16,018 bases of DNA from Bacteroidales bacterium (GCA_900767595.1 CAAFZS010000083.1:1-16018), one strand, 5' to 3'; positions 6,617 to 15,185 are shown, counted from the first letter of the stretch. Notes: generated by a model not told the origin, from the sequence alone. Numbers and translations are program-made.

Positions 6617-7876
6617 TCAATAAGGTAAGTTAGAATCGTCAAAGATGATATCGGGGATATCCTCTTTCGATTGTTGTATAACACTATTTTGTTGTTCACT
6701 TTTTAATGTCTGTTCACGGCTCACGCACAGCATCACTCCGAAGTAGATACTCGTTATCAGCACACTCGTTCCGCCACGCGAGACAAGAGGTAACGGCTGT
6801 CCTGTTACCGGTCCTATCCCCACCGCCACCATCATCGAGATGAGGGCTTGACAGGTGATCATCAACGCCAGTCCCATCACCATTAGCATCGACGCATAAT
6901 CGGCAAACTTACTGCTGGTCAGGCAGGCACGGAAGAGGATAGCCAAGTAAAGGAAGATGAGCACTATAGCTCCCACTATACCTGTTTCCTCGACGATGAT
7001 AGCAAAGATATAATCGGCAAAAGCCAAGGGCAGGAAATCCCGCTCCTTACTGTTGCCGGGAAGCACACCGATGGGTGACAACCCTCCGCGAGCAACCGCC
7101 ACTTTGGCTATGGAGCGTTGGTAGTTATCGTCGGTCAGTTTGAACTGGGCATCCTCCTCGTGTTCGCTCATCATATCGTCGATACGGTTGACCCACGTCA
7201 CGGCACGGGACATCATTCCCGTCATCTGTTTATGCGGACGGACATAAGCAAACTCTACGAAACAATACCCTAAAGCCAAGACCACGAGGGCAACCCCGAT
7301 GACCGAACCAATATACTTCATCGGCACACGGGCAAGGAACCAGAGGATAACCACGATACCGGCTAAGAGCACCGCCGTGGAGAGGTTATTGGTTAAGATG
7401 GGAAGTACCGTGAAAGCGGTGATACCTAATGTCCACCAGAAATATTTGACTTTCTCCACCTCCGTAGAAGCGCGGGAAAGCAGATCCGCCACCACAATAA
7501 TCAGCGATAGTTTAGCCAGTTCCGAGGGTTGGAACACGAATCCGAAGAGGTTGAACCAACGAGCTGCCTCGTTGTGGGTCACGACGAACGGATTACCCGG
7601 AATAAGCATTACGTACATACAAAGGATGGAGAACCCCAATAGCACATACCCTCCCATCCGAATAAAAGCCGTAGGCACAAACTGAATGAAGTAGGCGGCT
7701 ACCAGTCCGATGACAATGAACAGTAACTGTTGCCCGATAGGACCTAACGCGGACTGTTTTTCATACACGAGCGTGCTACTCGCCGAGAACAAGGCAAGAA
7801 CAGCGACTACGATCAGGGTGATGAACAGTCCCCAGAAAGTCTTATCTACATATTGGGTGTTAATCAGTCGTTTCAT
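6617..7876 (-). CDS. ftsW: Septal peptidoglycan polymerase FtsW (SEDS family)
   Basis: 419-residue multispanning membrane protein of the SEDS family, the glycosyltransferase that polymerises lipid II at the division site together with FtsI. Family blocks are NEAARWFNLFGFVFQPSELA (102-121), LPLAFADYIFAIIVEETG (282-299) with D288 matching the catalytic aspartate, and GQPLPLVSRGGTSVL (359-373). About ten hydrophobic helices lie between a short cytoplasmic N-terminus and a polar C-terminal tail (388-419). The gene overlaps murD by 4 bp (ATGA) and murG starts 2 nt after its stop, so the three are translationally coupled. FtsW rather than RodA is inferred from its dcw position. Confidence 0.96.
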   Translation of the reverse strand: MKRLINTQYVDKTFWGLFITLIVVAVLALFSASSTLVYEKQSALGPIGQQLLFIVIGLVAAYFIQFVPTAFIRMGGYVLLGFSILCMYVMLIPGNPFVVTHNEAARWFNLFGFVFQPSELAKLSLIIVVADLLSRASTEVEKVKYFWWTLGITAFTVLPILTNNLSTAVLLAGIVVILWFLARVPMKYIGSVIGVALVVLALGYCFVEFAYVRPHKQMTGMMSRAVTWVNRIDDMMSEHEEDAQFKLTDDNYQRSIAKVAVARGGLSPIGVLPGNSKERDFLPLAFADYIFAIIVEETGIVGAIVLIFLYLAILFRACLTSSKFADYASMLMVMGLALMITCQALISMMVAVGIGPVTGQPLPLVSRGGTSVLITSIYFGVMLCVSREQTLKSEQQNSVIQQSKEDIPDIIFDDSNLPY

Positions 7877-9213
7877 AAGCGTTTGACAGCGTTCATAAAT
7901 TGGTCCCCTCTATCCTCGTAGGACTTGAACAGGTCGAAGCTGGCGCAACAAGGGCTCAAGAGGACCGTATCGCCTTCGCGAGCCGATTGATAAGCCGCCT
8001 CAACGGCATCATTCAGGTTATCGGTAGAGACATAAGGTATCCCGAAGTCCTTAAAGAAATCAATCAGTTTTTCGTTATGCAGTCCCATAAAAATGAGGGT
8101 GTGACATTTCTGTTTGACCAGTTCGGCTATGGCCTGATAATCGTTGCCTTTATCCTTGCCGCCGAGGATGAGCACCGTAGGTGTGGTCATGGCCTCCAAG
8201 GCGTACCAGCAGGAATCGACGTTGGTGGCTTTGGAGTCATTGATCCATCTCACGCCGCGGACGGTGGCGACATACTGCATCCGGTGACTCACCCCTTGGA
8301 ACTGCTCCAGAGACTCGCGGATAACGTCGTTTTGGATATGTAAGATCTGGGCTGCAATCGAAGCCGCCATCGAGTTCAGTTGGTTATGCTTGCCTTGGAT
8401 ACCTATTTGACTCGTCGGTATAACCAAGGGTTCATAGGTGGGCGCAGCCTGTACTACGAGGTCGTTGGCACGGATATACGCCGCGTTGCCCGAATCCTCA
8501 CTGCCGCCGAACGGATAGAGGGTGGCACCAATATGGAGTTTCTTAAGTTCGCGCTCAATCACAGGGTCTTGTGACCAGTAGATGAAAGCGTCATCGGCGG
8601 TCTGGTTCCGGGTGATACGGAACTTCGCATTCACGTAGTTCTGGAACTCGAAGTTATATCGGTCCAGATGGTCGGGTGTGATATTCATCAAGATGGCGAT
8701 GTTCGCGCGGAAGTCGTACATATTATCGAGTTGGAAGGAACTCAGTTCAATCACGTAGTAATCGTGGTCCTCGTGCGCCACCTGTAGGGCAAGCGAGTTG
8801 CCTATGTTCCCTGCCAAGCCGACATTAAGACCTGCCCTGCGTAAGATCTCGTAGATGAGGGTGGTCGTGGTCGTCTTACCGTTACTACCGGTGATACAGA
8901 TCATCTTCGCGTTCGTGAATCGTGCCGCAAACTCTATCTCCGAGATGATGGGTGTACCTTGTTTTTGCAGTTGGACAATCAGCGGTGCCGTCAAGGGGAT
9001 ACCCGGACTCTTGACCACCTCATCGGCATTGAGGATGAGTGCCTCCGTATGGTGCCCGTCTTCCCATTCGATACCATTTTGTTCCAGCAAGGCGGCATAG
9101 GCAGGTTGGATAGTGCCCATATCACTGACGAACACTTCGTACCCTTTTTCTTTGGCAAGGATAGCGGCACCTGTACCGCTCTCCCCTGCTCCTAAAACTA
9201 CTAATCTCTTCAT
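7873..9213 (-). CDS. murD: UDP-N-acetylmuramoylalanine--D-glutamate ligase
   Basis: Cytoplasmic Mur ligase adding D-glutamate to UDP-MurNAc-L-Ala with ATP. The N-terminal UDP-binding domain begins VVLGAGESGTGAA (5-17). The ATP loop is GSNGKTTTTTL (109-119), followed by ELSSFQLD, TPDHLDRY and, in the C-terminal domain, INDSKATN and LSPCCASFD, all typical of MurD. The length of 446 residues is normal. It starts at the ATG at 9213, separated from mraY by an array of 9-nt repeats, and overlaps ftsW by 4 bp. Confidence 0.97.
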   Translation of the reverse strand: MKRLVVLGAGESGTGAAILAKEKGYEVFVSDMGTIQPAYAALLEQNGIEWEDGHHTEALILNADEVVKSPGIPLTAPLIVQLQKQGTPIISEIEFAARFTNAKMICITGSNGKTTTTTLIYEILRRAGLNVGLAGNIGNSLALQVAHEDHDYYVIELSSFQLDNMYDFRANIAILMNITPDHLDRYNFEFQNYVNAKFRITRNQTADDAFIYWSQDPVIERELKKLHIGATLYPFGGSEDSGNAAYIRANDLVVQAAPTYEPLVIPTSQIGIQGKHNQLNSMAASIAAQILHIQNDVIRESLEQFQGVSHRMQYVATVRGVRWINDSKATNVDSCWYALEAMTTPTVLILGGKDKGNDYQAIAELVKQKCHTLIFMGLHNEKLIDFFKDFGIPYVSTDNLNDAVEAAYQSAREGDTVLLSPCCASFDLFKSYEDRGDQFMNAVKRL

Positions 9214-9215
9214 AA

Positions 9216-9278
9216 CTAAACTTGTTAAACTTGCTAAACCTGTTAAACCTGCTAAACCTGTTAAACCTGCTAAACCTA
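9216..9278. repeat. Seven tandem 9-nt repeats filling the mraY-murD gap
   Basis: On the plus strand seven 9-nt units alternate between CTAAACYTG and TTAAACYTG, starting 3 bp beyond the murD start codon. The last unit (9270-9278, CTAAACCTA) contains the mraY stop codon (TAG on the minus strand at 9276-9278). Since C and T alternate at position 1, the true period may be 18 nt. The array replaces the usual near-zero spacing of dcw genes. Confidence 0.9.
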
Positions 9279-10547
9279 TCTAATCTTCAATGTCAAAATT
9301 GTAATGGCCGCTAAGATGAGGGTCACGATACAGAAACGCAGTACAATCTTCGTTTCGTGATCGAGGTTCTTGCGACCTTTGAATAAGATGGTGCACGTAG
9401 GATCGTTCTTGAGCACCAAGTCCACCGATGTACGGAAATGATCGTGCAAGGGGGTACGCTTCCATACGCGAATGTGTTGTCCTTTGCGGTTGCCCCATTT
9501 ATAGACGCGTGTTTGGATGATTACGCTCAGGCTCTCCATCAAGAACACACCGCAGAGGATGGGCAGCAGCAGTTCCTTATGTATAATCACGGCACTCACG
9601 CCGATGATACCGCCAATGGCCAGCGAACCGGTATCGCCCATAAAGATCTGTGCAGGGAAGCCGTTCCACCAGATAAATCCTATCAGTGCTCCCACAAAAG
9701 CGGCGAGGAAGACAACCAGTTCCTCGCTTCCGGGGATGTACATCACATCGAAATAATCCGCCCACACGGTACTACCGCTTACGTAGGCCAGTACAATCAA
9801 GGCCGCTCCGATGATGGCCGAGTTACCGGCGCACATACCGTCCAATCCGTCGTTGAGATTGGCTCCGTTGCTGACGGCAGCGACCACTAAGATGGTGAGG
9901 ATAACAAAGAATATCCATCCGGCACGGTACTTATTGGCTTCGCCAAGGAAAGTGAACATATCCGCGTAGTTGCAGTTATGGTTCTTAAAGAACGGGATCG
10001 TGGTGCGGGTGGATTTCACATCGGGGGTTTTCTCCACCACCTCGATATTATTTTCGATACGTGTAGTAACCGTCTCGTTCATTATGGCTACCGGGCTATA
10101 ACGCAGTGTCAAACCGACGATGAGACCGAGTAGCACTTGTCCCGCTATCTTCACCCAACCGTTAAGTCCTTCCTTATTGTGCTTAAAGGTCTTGATATAG
10201 TCGTCCGCAAAACCGATAAGCCCTAACAGGACGGCGGTGATAAGCATGAGGAGCATGTAGATGTTGTTCAGTCGGCCAAGCAGCAGACAAGGAATGATAA
10301 TACTCACCAAGATGACGATACCGCCCATGGTCGGAACACCTTTCTTTCCCACATTGAAGGGGTCGATCTTCTCGTCCCGTTGGGTCTCGGAGATGTTCTT
10401 ACGATGCAGTAAGTTAATGAAATAGTCACCAAAGAAAATACTGATTAGCAGCGCCAGTACGGCGGCTAATATCGCCCTAAAGGAGATAAAGGTCATCAAC
10501 CTCGCTCCCGGGAAGGAACCTAAATACGCAAATAAATTGTATAACAT
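9276..10547 (-). CDS. mraY: Phospho-N-acetylmuramoyl-pentapeptide transferase
   Basis: MraY moves phospho-MurNAc-pentapeptide from UDP to undecaprenyl phosphate, making lipid I in the cytoplasmic membrane. Conserved catalytic-site motifs are FADDYIK (D115, D116), NLNDGLDG (230-237), FMGDTGSLAIGG (D305) and RTPLHDHF (364-371), the last in the Bacteroidetes form with HDH in place of HHH. About ten transmembrane helices are spread over 423 residues. A polar insert around residues 152-205 (between GLTLRYSP and the helix after NKYRAG) is, as far as I recall, normal in this phylum and explains the length over the roughly 360 residues of proteobacterial MraY. The start ATG at 10547 lies 33 nt after the murE stop, across a run of 7-nt repeats. 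Confidence 0.97.
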   Translation of the reverse strand: MLYNLFAYLGSFPGARLMTFISFRAILAAVLALLISIFFGDYFINLLHRKNISETQRDEKIDPFNVGKKGVPTMGGIVILVSIIIPCLLLGRLNNIYMLLMLITAVLLGLIGFADDYIKTFKHNKEGLNGWVKIAGQVLLGLIVGLTLRYSPVAIMNETVTTRIENNIEVVEKTPDVKSTRTTIPFFKNHNCNYADMFTFLGEANKYRAGWIFFVILTILVVAAVSNGANLNDGLDGMCAGNSAIIGAALIVLAYVSGSTVWADYFDVMYIPGSEELVVFLAAFVGALIGFIWWNGFPAQIFMGDTGSLAIGGIIGVSAVIIHKELLLPILCGVFLMESLSVIIQTRVYKWGNRKGQHIRVWKRTPLHDHFRTSVDLVLKNDPTCTILFKGRKNLDHETKIVLRFCIVTLILAAITILTLKIR

Positions 10548-10548
10548 C

Positions 10549-10576
10549 TTAGTCGTTAGTTGTTAGTCGTTAGTTT
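10549..10576. repeat. Four tandem 7-nt repeats in the murE-mraY gap
   Basis: Units TTAGTCG, TTAGTTG, TTAGTCG and TTAGTTT run back to back on the plus strand, and a further TAGTTTA reaches the murE stop codon. They fill nearly the whole 33-bp gap between murE and mraY, next to the mraY start codon. Confidence 0.85.
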
Positions 10577-10580
10577 TAGT

Positions 10581-12041
10581 TTAAATGTAGCGACGCACTA
10601 TCTCGTGGTCATCAAAATGGTGTTTCACGCCTTTGATTATTTGATAATCCTCGTGTCCTTTTCCGGCAACGAGAATCACGTCTCCCGATTGAGCCATGAG
10701 GCAGGCGGTCTTGATTGCCATCTCGCGGTCTTCAATCACCAAGGTGCTGCGCATCTGTTCTTCGCTCAGACCGTCGGTCATATCTCTTAATATATCCTTC
10801 GGTTCCTCGTCGCGCGGGTTATCGCTTGTCAGAATGAGTTGGTCGGAACCCTCTTTGGCAATCTTCGCCATCATCGGGCGTTTGCCTTTGTCGCGATTGC
10901 CGCCGCAGCCTACGATGGTGATGAGTTGTCCCTTCTTTCCTAAGATCTCGTGGATCGTCTGTATCACATTGTCCACAGCGTCCGGTGTATGGGCATAATC
11001 GATGATAGCTGTCCAACCCTTGGGGCTACGGATAGCCTCAAATCGTCCGTTGACAGGGGTTAAGGTCGACAGGGTACGCAGCACATCCAATTCCTCAAAT
11101 CCAAGGCAGACAGCTGCACCATAGATGCAAAGCAGGTTACTTACATTAAACCTGCCTACGAGGGGTACAAACACCTCTTTGCCATTGATGACAAGCATCA
11201 TTCCCTCAAAGCCTTCTTCCAAGATCTGGGCCTTATAATCGGCTAAAGCGCGCGTGGAATAGGTGTGCACCTGTGCCTTCGTATTTTGGGTCATGACGAG
11301 TCCGTTCTTATCGTCTTTGTTCGTGACAGCAAAAGCGGACTTCTTCAATCCGTCAAACAGTCTCTTCTTCGTATCACGATAGTTCTCAAATGTCTTATGG
11401 TAGTCTATATGGTCGCGGGTGAGGTTGGTAAACAGGGCCCCGTCAAAGTCCAGTCCTGCGATGCGCTCTTGGGCGATAGAGTGGCTGCTGACCTCCATAA
11501 AACAGTATTCACAACCGGCATCGACCATCCGTCGGAGCAATCCGTTGAGTTCCAGCGCATCGGGGGTAGTGTGGGTACTGGGGATAGCTTCGTTCTCGAT
11601 ATAGTTCACCACCGTGGACAGCAGTCCCGCCTTGTGTCCTAACGCGCGCACGAGTTTATATAGTAAGGTGGCGATCGTCGTCTTCCCGTTGGTACCGGTC
11701 ACGCCTACGAGGGTGAGTTGTCGGCTCGGTTGACCGTAGTAATTACTTGCCATGAATCCTAACGCTTGGTTCGTATCCTCCACTTGGATATAAGTGCAGT
11801 CGTCCTTTAACTCATCGGGCAGCACTTGGCACACGATGGCTTTAGCACCTTTGTCAATGCACGAGCCGATGAACTGATGTCCGTCTACGGCGGTACCGGC
11901 TTGGGCTACGAACACGTCTCCGGCTTCTATCTTACGGGAATCAAATTCGATGGCGCGGATATCGACATCCGTGCTGCCATAGATGGCTTGCGTAGGAATA
12001 CCTACCAATAAATCGTTGAGTTTCATATTGTTGTTTACCAT
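10581..12041 (-). CDS. murE: UDP-MurNAc-L-Ala-D-Glu:meso-diaminopimelate ligase
   Basis: Cytoplasmic ATP-dependent ligase that adds the third residue of the stem peptide. The P-loop is GVTGTNGKTT (113-122), followed by HTTPDALELN (157-166), MEVSSHS (182-188) and VGCGGNRDKGKRP. The motif DNPR (407-410) marks ligases that use meso-diaminopimelate rather than lysine, which fits a Gram-negative Bacteroidetes wall. The length of 486 residues is usual. The ATG at 12041 overlaps the ftsI stop by 7 bp; an ATG at 12026 (MKLNDLLVG) is an equally reasonable start. murF is not in the cluster, as is common in this phylum. Confidence 0.96.
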   Translation of the reverse strand: MVNNNMKLNDLLVGIPTQAIYGSTDVDIRAIEFDSRKIEAGDVFVAQAGTAVDGHQFIGSCIDKGAKAIVCQVLPDELKDDCTYIQVEDTNQALGFMASNYYGQPSRQLTLVGVTGTNGKTTIATLLYKLVRALGHKAGLLSTVVNYIENEAIPSTHTTPDALELNGLLRRMVDAGCEYCFMEVSSHSIAQERIAGLDFDGALFTNLTRDHIDYHKTFENYRDTKKRLFDGLKKSAFAVTNKDDKNGLVMTQNTKAQVHTYSTRALADYKAQILEEGFEGMMLVINGKEVFVPLVGRFNVSNLLCIYGAAVCLGFEELDVLRTLSTLTPVNGRFEAIRSPKGWTAIIDYAHTPDAVDNVIQTIHEILGKKGQLITIVGCGGNRDKGKRPMMAKIAKEGSDQLILTSDNPRDEEPKDILRDMTDGLSEEQMRSTLVIEDREMAIKTACLMAQSGDVILVAGKGHEDYQIIKGVKHHFDDHEIVRRYI

Positions 12042-13864
12042 TTTTTCAGTACCAGACTATCCCCCTCAAACGTGTAATAGTCGGAATAAGCGATGGTTCG
12101 CTCCGCGATGGCTCTCACCACGTTTCCGCAATCGTATCCCGCATCGTAAGAAGGATAGTTCTTGGGGTTATTGATCATACATATGCACGTATATTGGGGT
12201 GCGTGTTCGGGGAAGAACCCAACGAAGGTCATTCGATGGTTATGTCCCGAGTAATGTCCGTTCATAAACAATTGTGCCGTACCTGTCTTTCCTGCTATCG
12301 GTACTAACTCACTTTGGGCTTTATACGCTGCCACTTTGCCCTTCCACATCCTCACACTCGCTGTTCCCAAGTGGTTATCCCATACCACATCGTGCAAGCA
12401 CGAACGTATATCGCGAAGCGTCTGATCGTTGCAGATACTGGATTTGAGCACCTCTGTTCCGAACTTCTGTACGGGGTCCCCGTTTTGTTGTATCTCGCTC
12501 ACCATATAGGGGCGAATCATCTTCCCGTCATTCGCAATGGCATTATAGAAAGTCAGTATCTGCATCGGACTCAGTTCCACCGAATAGCCATAGGCCATCT
12601 TGGAGATCGTTACCGTATCGTTCGGCACATCGATACGCGCCGGTTCGTACCCCGGTATCTCGCAATACATAGAGTCTTTGAGACCCATCTTCTCCAGTTT
12701 CTTTACGAACTTGCTTGCGCTGCCGCCATAGGCTTTGGTGATGAGTTTGGCTAAAGCGATGTTCGATGACACTGCGAGTGCGCTACGTACGGTATAGACC
12801 GTATCCTTAGGGTGCGAGTCATAGTGTTTGGCAGAGAAATATTTCCAGCCGTCTTTGTGCACTTTGACGGTGTCGTATAGGTGCACTTTCCCGTCGTCCA
12901 TCGCGGCAATGAGGGCTATCGTCTTGAATGTACTACCGGGTTCGACGCGCATCACGGCGTGGTTCTGCATCTCGTAATACGTGCCTGCACTCGTGCGGTC
13001 AAGGTTACTGATAGCGCGAATCTTGCCGGTCTGAGTCTCCATAAGGATACAGCACCCCCAATCGCCTGCCACTTCCTCTAGTTTCGTCTTGAGTGAAGAA
13101 GAGACGATGTCCTGCAAGTCCGCATCCAGTGTGGTGATGATGTCCATTCCGTCTTCGGCCTCTTGCAGTACCACGTTCTCGTACCGTCCGCCGATCTTCT
13201 GGCGACGACTCAGGCCATCGACTCCTCTCAGTTCTTTCTCAAACCGTTTTTCCAAACCGGCATTGCCTTCTCCGCTCTCGCCATAGATACTGCCAATGGT
13301 ACGGGAAGCCAGTTCCCCAAAGGGTTTGATACGGCGGTGTTGTTCATCGAACGTGATACCCGACTTGTATTTACCCCGCTTGATGAGAGGCAATTGTTCT
13401 AACTGTTTCTTCTGAATAAAATTGATACGCCGCCCGCTGATTTTGATTACGCTGCCTGAATACCCTCGCTTGCGCGGAGTCTTGAACGAGTTCATCATCT
13501 TTTCCTTGTACTCGCCGGGGGTCTTATCGCCTATGATACGGCTGAACCCTTGCGCGAGCTCGCCCACGTGTAAATAGAATAAGGTGTCACGGCCTAAATG
13601 TAACGCCTCCGTTCTTGTATCCATCGTCACGTAGTACTGCGGCATACTGCCGGCTAACAGCCGACCCTTACAGTCGAGAATGTTGCCTCGTGTAGCGGGA
13701 ATAGGCTGATTATTTTTTATTTGTCCTTCAGCGATAGCCATCCACCGGTCGCGTTCGGCGGTCTGGATAAGAACAATCTTCACGAGGACCGCCACAAACC
13801 CTGCCACGATCAGGAGGAAGATGATGGCAAACCGAAGGATTGTATTTCGTTCTTTATCAGTCAT
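12035..13864 (-). CDS. ftsI: Septal transpeptidase FtsI / penicillin-binding protein 3
   Basis: Class B penicillin-binding protein that cross-links septal peptidoglycan, partner of FtsW. One N-terminal membrane anchor (residues about 10-32) precedes the pedestal domain (RGNILDCKGRLLA, 59-71) and a transpeptidase domain with the active-site triad motifs STFK (S311, K314), SSN (366-368) and KTG (526-528). The 609 residues end soon after the transpeptidase fold with DSLVLKKW. Many Bacteroidetes homologues are about 100 residues longer and end in a PASTA domain; I see none here. The gene overlaps ftsL by 8 bp and murE by 7 bp, typical of tight translational coupling in the cluster. Confidence 0.96.
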   Translation of the reverse strand: MTDKERNTILRFAIIFLLIVAGFVAVLVKIVLIQTAERDRWMAIAEGQIKNNQPIPATRGNILDCKGRLLAGSMPQYYVTMDTRTEALHLGRDTLFYLHVGELAQGFSRIIGDKTPGEYKEKMMNSFKTPRKRGYSGSVIKISGRRINFIQKKQLEQLPLIKRGKYKSGITFDEQHRRIKPFGELASRTIGSIYGESGEGNAGLEKRFEKELRGVDGLSRRQKIGGRYENVVLQEAEDGMDIITTLDADLQDIVSSSLKTKLEEVAGDWGCCILMETQTGKIRAISNLDRTSAGTYYEMQNHAVMRVEPGSTFKTIALIAAMDDGKVHLYDTVKVHKDGWKYFSAKHYDSHPKDTVYTVRSALAVSSNIALAKLITKAYGGSASKFVKKLEKMGLKDSMYCEIPGYEPARIDVPNDTVTISKMAYGYSVELSPMQILTFYNAIANDGKMIRPYMVSEIQQNGDPVQKFGTEVLKSSICNDQTLRDIRSCLHDVVWDNHLGTASVRMWKGKVAAYKAQSELVPIAGKTGTAQLFMNGHYSGHNHRMTFVGFFPEHAPQYTCICMINNPKNYPSYDAGYDCGNVVRAIAERTIAYSDYYTFEGDSLVLKKW

Positions 13865-14174
13865 CGGGAAGATATTTGACCGGTATTCTATTTTCTTTTA
13901 TCTTACTTTGTTGTTGTTTGAGGGCCGCACTAATCGTGGATTGACGGGTCATCTCCACCCGTTTAGCCGAGATGGTAAGGTACTCCATCTTCGCCTCCTT
14001 CACCTCTTTCTTGAGGTCGCTGAGGTGTCGTTGTTGTTTCATCGACTGATAGCCGCAGAGGATATAGAGGAAGAGTAACACCACAATCAGTCCGAACAGT
14101 TTGTACTGCTTTCTCACCCACTCTTTCCTCAACAGTTCCCCGTTGAATAATGTTTGTATCTTCTGAACATCCAT
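13857..14174 (-). CDS. ftsL: FtsL-like cell division membrane protein
   Basis: 105-residue protein with a cytoplasmic N-terminus, one transmembrane helix (about 26-40, LFGLIVVLLFLYILC) and a polar coiled-coil-like segment (about 43-78) rich in K, E and L, the plan of FtsL, which joins FtsB and FtsQ to activate FtsWI at the septum. Sequence conservation in this family is weak, so the call rests on topology, size and position: it sits between rsmH (3-nt gap) and ftsI (8-bp overlap), the place of ftsL in other dcw clusters. Confidence 0.85.
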   Translation of the reverse strand: MDVQKIQTLFNGELLRKEWVRKQYKLFGLIVVLLFLYILCGYQSMKQQRHLSDLKKEVKEAKMEYLTISAKRVEMTRQSTISAALKQQQSKIKENRIPVKYLPDD

Positions 14175-14177
14175 AAT

Positions 14178-15185
14178 CTACACTTTTTCCGCGACGCGGA
14201 GCTTTGCCGACCGGCTTCTCGGGTTACGTTCCACCTCCTCGGCATCCGCTACCCGTCCTTTCTCGATGAGTTTGAACGGTGTCAATATGTTTCCGTAGAA
14301 GTCTTTTTCTATCTCTCCTTCTAAGTTCCCCGATCGCAGGAAGTTCTTTACTATCCGGTCTTCCAGCGAGTGGTAGGTCAGCACCACGAGTCTTCCGCCG
14401 GGAGCGAGCAGGTCACGGGCTGCACACAACATCTGTTTCAACGCGCCCAACTCATCATTCACCTCTATGCGTAAGGCTTGGAAGACGAGAGTCAGTGTTT
14501 TTTTCTCCATCGGATTCGCCTCTTCCGCTTTCTTTCCTATCACTGCCTCCACCAGTTCGTTTATCGTTTGCAACCCTACTCCTCTACTCCCTACTCCTCT
14601 ACCCTCTACTCCTCTACTCCCCACTATCCTCCTCGCTATCGAACGGCTATTCTTCAGTTCCCCGTATAAGTACAGCACTTTGGCTAGCTCCTCTTCTGAA
14701 TAGGTATTGACGATATGTGCAGCAGTGCGGCCGCCTTCGCGGTTCATTCGCATATCGAGAGGCCCGTCAAACCGAAAACTGAAACCGCGTTCCGCCGCAT
14801 CAAAGTGATGAAAACTAACCCCCAAATCTGCGAGTAATCCGTCTATATGGTCAACTCCATAAAAGTCCATAAAGTTCTTTAGGTAGCGGAAGTTACTATG
14901 CACAAACTGCCAATGTTCGTTCCCCACCAGTTCCGGTCGATTGACCTTCGCATTCTCATATGCCTCAATATCCTGATCAAAGGAATATAACTTACCAATC
15001 TTCAATTCATCATTCAGCCCTTCAGGGCGGTTCAATTCATCATTCTTCAGCATTTTTTTTAAAATTGCCAAAGAGTGCCCTCCTCCTCCGAATGTCACAT
15101 CCACATACACCCCCTCGGGCCTGATGTTCAGTCCCTCCACTGTCTCCTTTAACATTGCCGGTATGTGATATACTTCATTCATCAT
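14178..15185 (-). CDS. rsmH: 16S rRNA (cytosine(1402)-N(4))-methyltransferase
   Basis: RsmH (MraW) methylates N4 of C1402 in 16S rRNA using S-adenosylmethionine. TFGGGGHS (31-38) and the acidic FDQD (69-72) form the cofactor site, SFHHFDAAERGFSFRFDGPLD is the conserved central block, and YHSLEDRIVK (271-280) and NPRSRSAKLR (321-330) close the fold. The frame extends to a GTG at 15206, but the ATG at 15185 (MMNEVYHIPAML) or at 15182 fits the family start better and leaves only an 8-11-bp overlap with mraZ. Two segments look inserted: residues 48-61 (NDELNRPEGLNDEL), between the methyltransferase GGGGHS loop and FDQD, and residues about 188-205, rich in G, R and V, where relatives have a short linker. 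Both are encoded by repeats and both keep the frame. Confidence 0.95.
   Translation of the reverse strand: MMNEVYHIPAMLKETVEGLNIRPEGVYVDVTFGGGGHSLAILKKMLKNDELNRPEGLNDELKIGKLYSFDQDIEAYENAKVNRPELVGNEHWQFVHSNFRYLKNFMDFYGVDHIDGLLADLGVSFHHFDAAERGFSFRFDGPLDMRMNREGGRTAAHIVNTYSEEELAKVLYLYGELKNSRSIARRIVGSRGVEGRGVGSRGVGLQTINELVEAVIGKKAEEANPMEKKTLTLVFQALRIEVNDELGALKQMLCAARDLLAPGGRLVVLTYHSLEDRIVKNFLRSGNLEGEIEKDFYGNILTPFKLIEKGRVADAEEVERNPRSRSAKLRVAEKV
14574..14622. repeat. CTACTCC-rich tract inside rsmH
   Basis: Plus-strand words CTACTCCT and CTACCCT repeat through about 48 nt. The coding strand reads GGAGTAGAGG and so on, encoding GSRGVEGRGVGSRGVG. The core 14585-14617 (33 nt) equals the tract at 1380-1413 in the nuclease gene apart from one G, but the two are inverted relative to their genes and encode unrelated peptides. 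Confidence 0.85.
15001..15045. repeat. 30-nt in-frame direct repeat with a hairpin spacer in rsmH
   Basis: TTCAATTCATCATTC occurs at 15001-15015 and 15031-15045, separated by the 15-nt AGCCCTTCAGGGCGG, which contains the hairpin GCCCT-TC-AGGGC. The 30-nt period equals ten codons and yields NDEL-NRPEGL-NDEL in the protein. Confidence 0.85.

Noticed and set aside
14279..14710. Plus-strand frame of 143 codons opposite rsmH
   Set aside because: Shadow of rsmH; the serine- and leucine-rich peptide arises from the CTACTCC tract.
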